From a virus: 40,795 nt of DNA. Below are positions 15,544-23,625 of the stretch, piece by piece. The notes below the pieces were generated by a model that was not told where the DNA came from, ran no database searches, and saw only the letters and a list, made by a program, of their open reading frames with translations. Positions within the stretch are counted from its first letter, which is position 1. Every line of letters begins with the position of its first letter. The translations under genes and the position numbers were made by a program. The stretch is from IMG/VR virus record IMGVR_UViG_3300033998_000457, positions 1 through 40,795 of that record. One strand, 5' to 3'.

Positions 15544-15789
15544 TCATATTTCATAAATAGAGATTATTTCGTTCTCATAAATACAAATTACTTCACCTAT
15601 GTTATTTTTTATATCATTATCATTATTTGTTATAACTTCATCAAGTCTTACACATATACTGTCATATTCTTCATCAAAATCTTGTCCAAAGTTATAATCT
15701 TCTACAAAACCTTTTATTTTAATATTACCTTCTATTTCTATCAAAACATACTTTCCATGATAATCCTCCAAAAATCTATCATGCATCAT
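15544..15789 (-). CDS. Small acidic protein, candidate immunity protein for the MuF toxin
   Basis: An 81-aa, strongly acidic protein (starts MMHDRFLEDYHGKYVLIEIE; includes FVEDYNFGQDFDEEYDSICV). I do not recognise a family. Its start overlaps the last codons of the MuF-Ntox50 gene by 11 nt, and a terminator follows its stop, so it is coupled to the toxin and to nothing else. In polymorphic toxin systems the gene right after the toxin domain usually encodes the immunity protein, and small acidic proteins are typical for nuclease toxins. The immunity role is inferred from context only. Confidence 0.72.
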   Translation of the reverse strand: MMHDRFLEDYHGKYVLIEIEGNIKIKGFVEDYNFGQDFDEEYDSICVRLDEVITNNDNDIKNNIGEVICIYENEIISIYEI

Positions 15790-18316
15790 CCTTCAACTCC
15801 TTTAGTGGTTTTATCGGAACAACATGAATTCCTGTTTTAGAGAAATGTATACAACATCTATTTGTCTTATATTCTTTTCCTTCTTTATCTCTATATATTC
15901 CAATAATTTTATCACATTCAATATATAGTCGATTATTCCATTCTTGATGTTTATTTAATCGTATTTCCCCTTTTGAAATGTAATTATCAATTATTTCCTG
16001 TGCATTTGCAGTTAATATACTAGGTTTATAATTTTTATTTTCTTTTTTAAGCCTATCTAAATATTCTTCATATTCATTTGTTCCGTATATATGCCTATTC
16101 TGTTTTTCAATATTAATATTTGTATTATATTTTCCATTCAATATATTCTCTTTAATTTTCTCTTTTATTTCAATTATATCACTACTACCATCCTTTGTCA
16201 TTGCTGTTTCCTTTTTATTCTTAATATATTCTTCATATTGCTTTATTATGCTTGCGTCTTTTCCAGTTGGTCTTTTGCCTTCTTTTTCATAGGAACGCTT
16301 TAACCTTTCTGCAGCTTTAACCTTGTCTTCCAGCTGTGCATTCTCATTATACAAAACTTCCCTTGCTTTACGTCTATTACTCTGAATAGTTACCTTATCT
16401 CTTATTTCTTTGTATGCTTCTTTTTCTTTCTCGTTGCGTGGATCTTTACTCAAAGATATATTACTAAACCTTTCTGTTTCTTCTGCATTATCGTCAAATT
16501 CTCTAACATAAGGATGAATTGAGTGTCTGCAATTACCCGACCATACGCATTTCCCATTTCGCCTCACATACAAAGTATGATATTTTTCAAGTTCTACACA
16601 ATAAACATAATCATTGTATTCAATGATTTCTCTGTGTAAATTACTTAAAGCTGATGTTTCTGAATTGCATTCTCTTATAATCCAAATATCTGTTTTAATT
16701 TCGTATTCACCATTACTAAATCCTATAAGTTTTCCTTTTCTCTTTGCAAAATAAAATGAAGGTCTTTTACCAACTTTTAGTATTAACTCTCCTATCCCAT
16801 CAGCAAGTCTTTTGGATGAGGTAAAGTAAATTTTTTCGTTATCAAAATTACCACCCTTATATTTATTTGTTTTTCTTTCACTACCATCTCCTTTCCTAAA
16901 AGTATCTAAAAATACTCTAATAATTTTTGAATTCGCATTTTTAATCTCATCAGGCACATATTTTTCGTAGCTTTTACCAAACTGCTTGAAATAGTCATAT
17001 AGACCACAATAGATTACAAAACGTTCGTTATTATAAGAATAACTGCAACCTATTTCGTCCAATAAATCTTTAATTTCTAACCATTTCTGTTGATTTTTAT
17101 TTTTGCTTTGTGCTATTTGAATGCGTTTTAATTTATGGTCGCATGAACCTTCTGATAAAAACCACCCCATTAACTTTGCATATTGTTCACCTGTTAGTTC
17201 AAAATTACCAATTTTAATTTTCCCAATGTCTTTACCTCTCCAATACCCAACCCTTAAAAATCTACCGCTATTATTGTTTAATAGTTCTTGTGCCTCAATA
17301 AAACGCCATCCTTTATTTAGTCCATATTTTTTTCTTGCCTCATCATTCTGCCACAAGCACAAGTGATTAAATGTTACCATCATATCAAAATGTTTGTGGT
17401 AAAAATGGATCAGTTTTTCAGCTTTATAACTAACGGTATCAATAACCTTTACAAATTCCATTTCAAGTGTTTCAGGATTTAGAGACAAACATTCGTCCCC
17501 AACTTGAACATCTTTAATTAATTTCCAACCATTTATAGTATAAACTTCTGTATCTTTCGAATAACAGTTAGGGTGAACTGGTGGCCTATATCTATCTTCA
17601 AGCTTTGGATAGCGTTTATCTTTGCCGCTTATACTAAACACTTTCCCCTGCAGCGGTGCACATTTTTCACATGTAGGATAATGGGTTGTTATCTTCACTA
17701 AATCAATGTCTGCTTCTTCGCATGTATTCAACGTTGCAACACTTGCTATTTCTGCTGTTGTAGTCCTTGCCACCATTTCTGCGTATCTATCTAATCTCCA
17801 TTCTCTACCTAACTTATCTCTAAATCCTGTTAACCCTTGGGTTAATAACTTCTGCTGCAGTTCCTTTTTCATATCTTTTATTGTTTGCCCTGATGAATAT
17901 TTTTTAGCCGATGTTTCAAGAGCTGCTTGCCTATAATAATCATTTACCCTTCTCCCTGCAAACTGCGTTGCTTGACGTAAGTTGTTATACATATTCTGTG
18001 CAATAACATCTATTGCCCTTTGATGAATTTGAGCAAACTCTGGTCTTATGTCTTTCTGCATTCCCACTTTATTTATATAAGCTAAAACCTGCGTGTAATT
18101 TTCTTGATATACTTGAGGTATTACCTCTTGTATCCACTTTGCAGCGTCTTTATCTATTTGATTGAGTATCTTCATTATTTGTTTAAGTTGGTCTTTGTAA
18201 AATACTGGATTTAGTTTTTTAGATTCTTTCTCTAATAATATCTTTAAAACTTCTAAAAAACCTTGTCTGTATATTTCAACTAATGCTTGTATTTGCTTTT
18301 CAACATCATAAGGCAT
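15779..18316 (-). CDS. MuF/SPP1 gp7-like minor head protein with intein and C-terminal Ntox50 toxin domain
   Basis: An 845-aa precursor. Residues about 1-250 are the SPP1 gp7/MuF head domain (YAEMVARTTTAEIASVATLN ... THYPTCEKCAPLQGKVFSIS, then RPPVHPN). An intein occupies 251-595. The head domain resumes as CRHSIHPYVREFDD, so removal restores the family motif PPVHPNCRHSIHP. A helical linker (about 610-725) leads to a toxin domain at about 731-845: IEKQNRHIYGTNEYEEYL, ANAQEIIDNYISKGEIRLN, EWNNRLYIECDKIIGI, CCIHFSKTGIHVVPIKP, which matches polymorphic toxin type 50 (Ntox50). The spliced protein would be 500 aa. MuF proteins sit at the portal, so the toxin could be packaged or injected with DNA. 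It lies between the portal gene and the candidate immunity gene. Confidence 0.92.
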   Translation of the reverse strand: MPYDVEKQIQALVEIYRQGFLEVLKILLEKESKKLNPVFYKDQLKQIMKILNQIDKDAAKWIQEVIPQVYQENYTQVLAYINKVGMQKDIRPEFAQIHQRAIDVIAQNMYNNLRQATQFAGRRVNDYYRQAALETSAKKYSSGQTIKDMKKELQQKLLTQGLTGFRDKLGREWRLDRYAEMVARTTTAEIASVATLNTCEEADIDLVKITTHYPTCEKCAPLQGKVFSISGKDKRYPKLEDRYRPPVHPNCYSKDTEVYTINGWKLIKDVQVGDECLSLNPETLEMEFVKVIDTVSYKAEKLIHFYHKHFDMMVTFNHLCLWQNDEARKKYGLNKGWRFIEAQELLNNNSGRFLRVGYWRGKDIGKIKIGNFELTGEQYAKLMGWFLSEGSCDHKLKRIQIAQSKNKNQQKWLEIKDLLDEIGCSYSYNNERFVIYCGLYDYFKQFGKSYEKYVPDEIKNANSKIIRVFLDTFRKGDGSERKTNKYKGGNFDNEKIYFTSSKRLADGIGELILKVGKRPSFYFAKRKGKLIGFSNGEYEIKTDIWIIRECNSETSALSNLHREIIEYNDYVYCVELEKYHTLYVRRNGKCVWSGNCRHSIHPYVREFDDNAEETERFSNISLSKDPRNEKEKEAYKEIRDKVTIQSNRRKAREVLYNENAQLEDKVKAAERLKRSYEKEGKRPTGKDASIIKQYEEYIKNKKETAMTKDGSSDIIEIKEKIKENILNGKYNTNINIEKQNRHIYGTNEYEEYLDRLKKENKNYKPSILTANAQEIIDNYISKGEIRLNKHQEWNNRLYIECDKIIGIYRDKEGKEYKTNRCCIHFSKTGIHVVPIKPLKELKDDA
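16532..17566 (-). mobile_element. Intein with LAGLIDADG homing endonuclease in the MuF gene
   Basis: 345 residues. Block A begins with Cys1 (CYSKDTEVYTINGWKLIKDV). Block B has TFNH (Thr65, His68). Two LAGLIDADG-type helices are visible, KLMGWFLSEGS (about 131-141) and RVFLDTFRKGDGS (about 217-229), both with the acidic residue replaced or flanked by Glu/Asp. Block F is DYVYCVELEKYHTLYVRRNG. The C-terminal residue is Asn, followed by Cys as the +1 extein residue. The penultimate residue is Gly, not the usual His. The insertion point is inside the conserved HPN/C motif of the head protein. The reading frame is intact, so splicing and homing could both be active. Confidence 0.93.
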
Positions 18317-19752
18317 TATTCTTCACCGCCTGTTTGTCTACCTTCTTGCAGGTTCACTGTGAATAATGCTGGTACTTCTTGATTAGCTTCAACTGCTATT
18401 TTTAATAATTCTTCTCTTAGAGTCTCTGCATCAAACTCAAATAAATGTTTTAATGCTGTCTCTCTTGAAATTAATCCATTTTGAACTAATATTGAATAAA
18501 TTTCCGCTTGTTCTTTTTCGTCATTTGGTAATCCATCTTTCCATGCAATGTTTATATTTTCAAGCTTAATGCCTTTGCCTAGATTAAAATCAAGCTGACT
18601 TGCTACCATTAGCACTTTCTTTATAGCAGGGTCAAGTCTCATTCTAATTCTATTTACCTTAGCAAGTGGAGCCATCATTAGTCTTCTTAATGCTGTTCCA
18701 CTCTCTGCAAGTCCTGATTTTAATTGTCCAAATGTAGCTGCACTTGTTTCACTTAATGCATAGAATTGCTCTAATAACTGTTCTATATGCTTAAATGCAG
18801 CTTCAAGCTGTCCATCCCATGTTACATATCCAGGCGGATTTTCTCCTTGACTTATAGGGAAATATTTTCCGCCACCTTTTACATACCAATTACCATATTC
18901 ATCTTGTTCAAGTGCTGTATCTGGACCATACATATTAGGGTCTGCATGCTTATCAAGAATCCTACTTATTTGTGATAATCTTATTTCAAGCTCTTGTATA
19001 ATTCCATCTAAATCATTATAATCATCTAACCCATAAGCTCTATCGCTTGTCATTAAGTTATGAACAGGAATAACAAGGAAATCATCTATACCTGTTTCTT
19101 GTTCTTCTGGTAAATCAGGATAAAATGTTTCAAGTGGCAACTGTGATTTTATAAGTCCATTATCAAGTTCAAATAACTTATTTGTTATTTTGCCTTTCTC
19201 ATGTATTTCAACCCTTAAAAATGTTCTTTTTCTTTTTCCTCCAAGTAGTGTTTTTTCTGTTATTTCAAACATCCATGCAATAACATGTGCTTGAACATCT
19301 TTGATATTGTCAGGGCTAACTACTGGGAACCATAGGCTTGGTGGAATCGCTTCTATTATGGGCTTTTTATCGTATCTAACTTTAAATATTCCTGTTCCGT
19401 ATCTTGAAATATCTAAAGCTACTTCATAAGCTACATTAAAAAAATCATTATCGTTTATTATTTTTTCTAATTGCTGCTGCTCTTTAGATTTCTGCTCTCC
19501 TGCTGTTATTCTTGGCCTTTCTCCTAAAAGTAAATCTGCCCATAAAGTAGATAATTTCTTAGCCCAGTTAGTTACAATAAAAACTGCTGTATTATATTCA
19601 TCTCTGTATAGCCTTTTAACCCAATCACCAAAAACTATATCATGATAACCTTCAAATAAGTTTTTGTTTGCTTCATATCTTCTTAATCTTTCTATTTCAC
19701 TTTCTGCTGGCCAAGGCTTTCCTATATCTATTTGTTTTAGACTTATTAACAT
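18316..19752 (-). CDS. Portal protein (SPP1 gp6-like)
   Basis: A 478-aa protein (RLYRDEYNTAVFIVTNWAKK, LDISRYGTGIFKVRYDKKP, IPVHNLMTSDRAYGLDDYND, ISRILDKHADPNMYGPDTAL, ALSETSAATFGQLKSGLAES, GTALRRLMMAPLAKVNRIR). It is a dodecameric portal of the Phage_prot_Gp6 type, the DNA entry gate of the capsid. It lies 4 nt after the terminase gene and overlaps the MuF gene start. Confidence 0.95.
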   Translation of the reverse strand: MLISLKQIDIGKPWPAESEIERLRRYEANKNLFEGYHDIVFGDWVKRLYRDEYNTAVFIVTNWAKKLSTLWADLLLGERPRITAGEQKSKEQQQLEKIINDNDFFNVAYEVALDISRYGTGIFKVRYDKKPIIEAIPPSLWFPVVSPDNIKDVQAHVIAWMFEITEKTLLGGKRKRTFLRVEIHEKGKITNKLFELDNGLIKSQLPLETFYPDLPEEQETGIDDFLVIPVHNLMTSDRAYGLDDYNDLDGIIQELEIRLSQISRILDKHADPNMYGPDTALEQDEYGNWYVKGGGKYFPISQGENPPGYVTWDGQLEAAFKHIEQLLEQFYALSETSAATFGQLKSGLAESGTALRRLMMAPLAKVNRIRMRLDPAIKKVLMVASQLDFNLGKGIKLENINIAWKDGLPNDEKEQAEIYSILVQNGLISRETALKHLFEFDAETLREELLKIAVEANQEVPALFTVNLQEGRQTGGEE

Positions 19753-19756
19753 ATCA

Positions 19757-20974
19757 TCACCATCCTTGAGGCTTGTTTATTACTCCTTTTCTCTTTACTC
19801 CAAATGGATACTCACTATGAAGTGCATATCGTAAAGCATCTAATGCGTGGTCTGCTACTTTTAAAGGCTTATCCTCCCCTCTTTCTTGAGCTTTCTTATC
19901 CCAAGCATAAGAGTAAAACTCTCTTATAAGATTTTTGCAACTACTATAAATGAATAATTGATTTTGACCAAGCATGTTTCCTACTGTTGCAATACCATCT
20001 AATACATCGTTATTTGCTTCCTTTACATTAAAAAATCCATCGCACTTAAGCTGGTATATTAATGCTTGTGCTGATGGGTCTATATAAATTTTATGTGGTT
20101 TTACATCACCTAAAAATTGCTTTAAATCCCTTGAATACTTCTCAATTGTCTTCTTCCCTTCTTCTCTTCCTTCATGGTAATATTCCTTAATAACGTATTT
20201 TATATTATTTCTAACACCAATAAGTAAAAATACAGTCGGATTTCCCATACCAAAGTCAATACCCACTATGTATTTATCAAATATATTAGGTATCTCTTTA
20301 ACCACATGTAGTTTTTCATAAAACATATCATAAATTATTCCATCTGCTGCTACCCATTCACCAAGAATAAATCTTTTATAAAACAAACCTGTGTATGTGT
20401 TTTTAATAAACTCTATATATTCCTTCGGTAAAAAAGGATTATCATCTAAATAAAACTTCATCACATAGTAGCCTTTTTCATCTGCTTTTTGGATATAGTC
20501 AGTATAAAGCCAATGATATGGGCTATCTGGATTAGTAGTAGCGTATATTTTGGCTCCTTCTATACTTGTTCTTGCCAGTATTTGTTCAAATACACTTCTT
20601 GGATATGTTGTAACCTCATCAAGCATTCCTCCCGCTAATGTCATACCTCTAAATCTCGTTTCTGCTTTTTCATCATTAGCACCAAGAACATATATTTTGT
20701 GTCCAAACAGTTTTATTTCATCTCTTGCAACTGTGTAATTTATTGAACTTTCTCCAAAGTATTTTTGTACTACATCAACAACATTTCTTTTCGCTGTATC
20801 TCTTGTTTTTCCTACTATAACAAAGTTTTGCGATTCTTTGAACTTTAAAACGTGCAAAATAAATGCAATAGCAGCAACAACAGTTTTCCCAGTTCTTATA
20901 CTTCCTACTGCTATATTTAATTTTTTATTTGCGTTTTTTATAAATTCCTTTTGTTTTTGACTAAACATTATCAT
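19757..20974 (-). CDS. Terminase large subunit
   Basis: A 405-aa protein. ATPase: Walker A GSIRTGKT (residues about 23-30) and Walker B AGGMLDEV (about 114-121), with the ATTNPDSP coupling motif near 145. Nuclease: VGIDFGMGNPTVFL (first Asp near 236), YIDPSAQALI and ADHALDALRYAL near the end, as in RNase H-fold terminase nucleases. It packages DNA into the capsid through the portal. Its start overlaps the small subunit gene. Confidence 0.96.
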   Translation of the reverse strand: MIMFSQKQKEFIKNANKKLNIAVGSIRTGKTVVAAIAFILHVLKFKESQNFVIVGKTRDTAKRNVVDVVQKYFGESSINYTVARDEIKLFGHKIYVLGANDEKAETRFRGMTLAGGMLDEVTTYPRSVFEQILARTSIEGAKIYATTNPDSPYHWLYTDYIQKADEKGYYVMKFYLDDNPFLPKEYIEFIKNTYTGLFYKRFILGEWVAADGIIYDMFYEKLHVVKEIPNIFDKYIVGIDFGMGNPTVFLLIGVRNNIKYVIKEYYHEGREEGKKTIEKYSRDLKQFLGDVKPHKIYIDPSAQALIYQLKCDGFFNVKEANNDVLDGIATVGNMLGQNQLFIYSSCKNLIREFYSYAWDKKAQERGEDKPLKVADHALDALRYALHSEYPFGVKRKGVINKPQGW

Positions 20975-21428
20975 CTTGTAATGCCCTCACTATTTCATTA
21001 ACCTTATTTAATAACTCTGTATTATCTTGCTTTTGTTCATCTAATCCTAATGCTAATCGCTGTCCTTTTTGAGCTTTATCCATTACATTTGCTAACTTTT
21101 CTAATGCAGCTGCACTTATTTTTCCATCTCTTGTTTTAATATTTTCTATATCTTTTAAAGCTTCACTCAATATATTTAAAAACTCACCCCAAAGTTTAAG
21201 GTGAGTCGTATTATAATCTACTTCATGTTCAATTTGTTTTTCAATAGTTTTTTCTATAATTTTGTGACTCTTTTGTGATTGTTTTGTGACTCTTTCCTTT
21301 AACCAACCTTTAGTTTTTCTTCTCAAATAATCATAGTTTATTCCTTTTTTATCTGCAAATTCTTTGAGGCTTTTATAGTCACCTAACATAAACTCTTTTT
21401 TCAACTCTTCCCAATTTCTCCTCGCCAC
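20961..21428 (-). CDS. Terminase small subunit
   Basis: A 155-aa protein. The N-terminal helix-turn-helix (MARRNWEELKKEFMLGDYKS, LKEFADKKGINYDYLRRKTK GW) binds packaging-site DNA; a basic linker (KERVTKQSQKSHKIIEKT) and a helical oligomerisation domain (NILSEALKDIENIKTRDG, AALEKLANVMDKAQKG) follow. It overlaps the large subunit gene by 14 nt. Confidence 0.9.
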   Translation of the reverse strand: MARRNWEELKKEFMLGDYKSLKEFADKKGINYDYLRRKTKGWLKERVTKQSQKSHKIIEKTIEKQIEHEVDYNTTHLKLWGEFLNILSEALKDIENIKTRDGKISAAALEKLANVMDKAQKGQRLALGLDEQKQDNTELLNKVNEIVRALQDDNV

Positions 21429-21460
21429 ATCACCTCACCTGCCTTTTTAATTTAAGCCAC

Positions 21461-21754
21461 CTATTCAAAGCTAATCTTATTATCTTTAAATACTTGATAC
21501 AAACAACTTGCTAAACTTGTAATTTGCCTATGTTCTAAATCCAATTCATATTCTCCATTTATTACTTCAATTATTTCATGTATTAAGGTAACTTCTTTAT
21601 GGTCATTTGGTTGTGTTTCATCAATAACTATCCTCCCTCTCATTCTATCGCATTCACCAAATTTATCTTCTGCACTTGCTAAATGTTTATCTAATATTAC
21701 TTCAAGCATTATTCCGCCAATTTTTATTTTGTCTGGAAACTTCATTTTAATCAC
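21461..21754 (-). CDS. Conserved small phage protein with degenerate HExxH-like motif
   Basis: A 97-aa protein: FPDKIKIGGIMLEVILDKHL, MRGRIVIDETQPNDHKEVTL, IHEIIEVINGEYELDLEHRQ, ASCLYQVFKDN. It belongs to a common group of small phage proteins with an HExxH-like helix and the ending SLYQVLxDN. Many relatives have HELLHA; here it is HEIIEV, so the second zinc His is Glu and protease activity is doubtful. It is the first gene before the terminase pair. Confidence 0.72.
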   Translation of the reverse strand: MIKMKFPDKIKIGGIMLEVILDKHLASAEDKFGECDRMRGRIVIDETQPNDHKEVTLIHEIIEVINGEYELDLEHRQITSLASCLYQVFKDNKISFE

Positions 21755-21763
21755 TCCAATTGG

Positions 21764-21769
21764 TATAAT
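21764..21769 (+). promoter_or_regulatory. Candidate -10 box for the plus-strand cargo gene
   Basis: A perfect TATAAT lies 38 nt before the ATG of the 56-aa gene. The -35 (TTCATT around 21741-21746) is poor, so the promoter is only suggested. Confidence 0.4.
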
Positions 21770-21806
21770 TTATATAAGGGTGTTGGTATTTAAAGAAGGT
21801 GATATA

Positions 21807-21977
21807 ATGGCTAAAAATACTGGTAATGGTTACCGCATAGGTGCTGTTGATAATCGTTCACAAACTTATAACCCTAAAACAGATTCTTGGGTTAAAAGAG
21901 ATACTTCAACTGGAAGGTTTATCGACCAAAAAACAAGTGACAATAAACCCTTCAAAGGTGTTCGCAAAGAAGGTTAA
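21807..21977 (+). CDS. Small plus-strand cargo protein, 56 aa
   Basis: MAKNTGNGYRIGAVDNRSQT, YNPKTDSWVKRDTSTGRFID, QKTSDNKPFKGVRKEG. This very polar protein matches a widespread family of small bacterial proteins with NPKTxxWVKRDxxTGRFxD and PFKGVRKE motifs, of unknown function. The ATG at 21807 is chosen because AGAAGGTGAT precedes it; the frame open further upstream has no ribosome site. It is transcribed against the surrounding late genes and has its own terminator, the mark of a moron. Confidence 0.8.
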   Translation: MAKNTGNGYRIGAVDNRSQTYNPKTDSWVKRDTSTGRFIDQKTSDNKPFKGVRKEG

Positions 21978-22073
21978 ATTTTGTAACCAACACCCTTTAT
22001 CTTATTTGTTTAATAGCTCCACCTTTTCCTCGTTTGTATATATGTCCTTCTTCCATAATACTTTTTATATCAT

Positions 22074-22094
22074 AAAAGGAGAGGTGCTCCTTTT
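22074..22094 (+). terminator. Terminator downstream of the plus-strand cargo gene
   Basis: AAAAGGAG/CTCCTTTT stem with a 5-nt loop, running directly into TTTTT. A longer alternative pairing (AGGAGAGG with CCTCTCCT) overlaps it. The remainder of 21978-22276 holds no further gene that I can see. Confidence 0.65.
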
Positions 22095-22156
22095 TCCTCT
22101 CCTTCTTCTTATCCTTTTTCTTTTGTTGCACCTCTCCCACTCCTTTCTAAAAAAAT

Positions 22157-22179
22157 AGCACCAGTCTATGACCAGTGCT
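22157..22179 (-). terminator. Terminator at the end of the early operon
   Basis: A 10-bp stem (two G-U pairs) between 22170-22179 and 22157-22166 with a 3-nt loop, followed by ATTTTTTTAG on the minus strand. It separates the early genes from the late operon, downstream of the late activator gene. Confidence 0.82.
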
Positions 22180-22276
22180 TTTGTTGGGGGATAAATCTTT
22201 TTAGATGGGGGGTTTCACTATCTCTATATTATCATATATTTTCTATAAAAAACGTCATTTTCTCGTCAAAAACTCG

Positions 22277-22798
22277 TCACGATATATTCATCCATTTTGC
22301 TATTGCTTCAACTATCTCTTTTCTTTTTCTCCTAATAGTTGCTTCTGCCATATTCAACCTCATACCTATTTCTATATTGCTTAGCTTTGGGTATGTACCA
22401 TATCTAAGCTCTATTATTTTCTTTGCTTCATCTGATAATTGAATTATTGCAAATTCTATGTTTGATTTTGATTCTTCTATTTGATTTAATCTTAACTTAG
22501 TTTTAATTAATTTTACCCTTGTTTGCTTTAGCTCTTTCTCTAAATTATCTATGGCTTTTACTAACTCTGATTCTATTGATGAACTTGTTACTCCACTTTG
22601 TATTTTATCCTTGCTATAATCTATTCCCCTTATATCACTGTTTAAATTTATATTGCAATTTTTTATGTCTTGCTCAAGTCTTTGTATTTTATTCTCCAAC
22701 ACTTCTATTCTGTAGTTTAGTTTTTCTTTTAGTTTTAACTTTTCATAATATCTATATAGCATTCCTTCTGTTTTTCTGAATATGTCATCTCTTATCAT
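22277..22798 (-). CDS. ArpU/RinA-like late transcription activator (sigma-region-4-like)
   Basis: A 173-aa protein. A long coiled coil (residues about 15-110) leads to a C-terminal helix-turn-helix: LSDEAKKIIELRYGTYPKLS, NIEIGMRLNMAEATIRRKRK. This resembles sigma-70 region 4 and the ArpU/RinA/LtrC family, which turn on phage late genes. It is the last early gene, just before the late block, which is where such activators lie. Confidence 0.85.
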   Translation of the reverse strand: MIRDDIFRKTEGMLYRYYEKLKLKEKLNYRIEVLENKIQRLEQDIKNCNINLNSDIRGIDYSKDKIQSGVTSSSIESELVKAIDNLEKELKQTRVKLIKTKLRLNQIEESKSNIEFAIIQLSDEAKKIIELRYGTYPKLSNIEIGMRLNMAEATIRRKRKEIVEAIAKWMNIS

Positions 22799-22802
22799 GC
22801 CC

Positions 22803-23051
22803 TCACCTCAATTTGATATATGCCTGTCCACATTTGTCTGGATTGCCATCACATCTAAAGCTACATTCATTGTATTTTTCGCATTCTCTACAACAATTAT
22901 CACTACATCCGCTTGCTTGGTTAATTTTGCACTTATGCTCCACCCATTCTTTTTTTAAATTCTCATCACTTTTCTTTGATACTTGCAATATTGCATATAT
23001 TAAGAGTCCTGCATATGCTCCTAACATAAATGAAATGCCTATCTTTAACAT
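22803..23051 (-). CDS. Cys-rich membrane-anchored small protein
   Basis: About 82 aa. An N-terminal membrane segment (MLKIGISFMLGAYAGLLIYA) is followed by a Cys-rich tail (CKINQASGCSDNCCRECEKY, NECSFRCDGNPDKCGQ) with nine Cys. I chose the ATG at 23051 because GGGGGAACAGGT precedes it; the longer frame from 23096 lies within the previous gene. The tail looks like a metal-binding or disulfide-bonded module. No family is recognised. Confidence 0.68.
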   Translation of the reverse strand: MLKIGISFMLGAYAGLLIYAILQVSKKSDENLKKEWVEHKCKINQASGCSDNCCRECEKYNECSFRCDGNPDKCGQAYIKLR

Positions 23052-23278
23052 ACCTGTTCCCCCTTTTGTTTTTCTATGTAACCACACTTTGTACATAAAA
23101 GTATCTTTTCCTTTGTCTTACCCTTCTTACCCTCTACCATTGCATTTTTACAATAAGGGCAAGTTATTATATTGCTTATCCTAATTGCTTCATTTACAAG
23201 CTTATTGTATCTTTCTATGTCTCCACCCAAGTAGTCGATTATACATCTATAAGCTAACTTCACTACCTCTGGGTTCAT
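23045..23278 (-). CDS. Zinc-ribbon small protein
   Basis: A 77-aa protein: a helical N-terminal half (MNPEVVKLAYRCIIDYLGGD) and a C4 zinc ribbon (CPYCKNAMVEG ... LLCTKCGYIEKQ). Function unknown; probably a DNA- or protein-binding early factor. Confidence 0.7.
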   Translation of the reverse strand: MNPEVVKLAYRCIIDYLGGDIERYNKLVNEAIRISNIITCPYCKNAMVEGKKGKTKEKILLCTKCGYIEKQKGEQVC

Positions 23279-23281
23279 TTA

Positions 23282-23614
23282 TTACACCTCACCTTGATTT
23301 TTATATAGGCTCTGTAATCCACTTAATTGAGACTTCAATGCTTCAAGCATATCCCTGGCTGTCTTATAGCTTACCTCTGACAAATCCCTTTTATATTTCA
23401 GTTCTGCTACATTTCCCCTTGCTACATCATTTATTAAGGTAGCAGGTAGCCCTGCATCTCTTAGACACAATATTTCTTTTGCCAGGGCCAACCTGTATTC
23501 CTTTTCCGCTTCTGCATAAGCCTTTGCATACTTATAAAGTTCATTTGTGCCTTTTTCTATCCTCTTTGCTGTTTCAAATATAGCTTGTCCTATATCTTGC
23601 ATATCTAAGGCCAT
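23282..23614 (-). CDS. Helical phage protein, 110 aa
   Basis: An all-helical soluble protein (EKGTNELYKYAKAYAEAEKE, YRLALAKEILCLRDAGLPAT, VARGNVAELKYKRDLSEVSY). The pattern AEKEYRxALAKE ... GLPATLINDVARGN is widespread in early regions of Firmicute phages, without known function. It resembles structural or DNA-binding accessory proteins. Confidence 0.72.
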   Translation of the reverse strand: MALDMQDIGQAIFETAKRIEKGTNELYKYAKAYAEAEKEYRLALAKEILCLRDAGLPATLINDVARGNVAELKYKRDLSEVSYKTARDMLEALKSQLSGLQSLYKNQGEV

Positions 23615-23625
23615 AAGTTCACCTC

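Noticed and set aside
21461-21754. Active zinc metalloprotease
   Set aside because: The helix has HEIIE instead of HExxH, so the second metal His is missing; kept only as a conserved phage protein.
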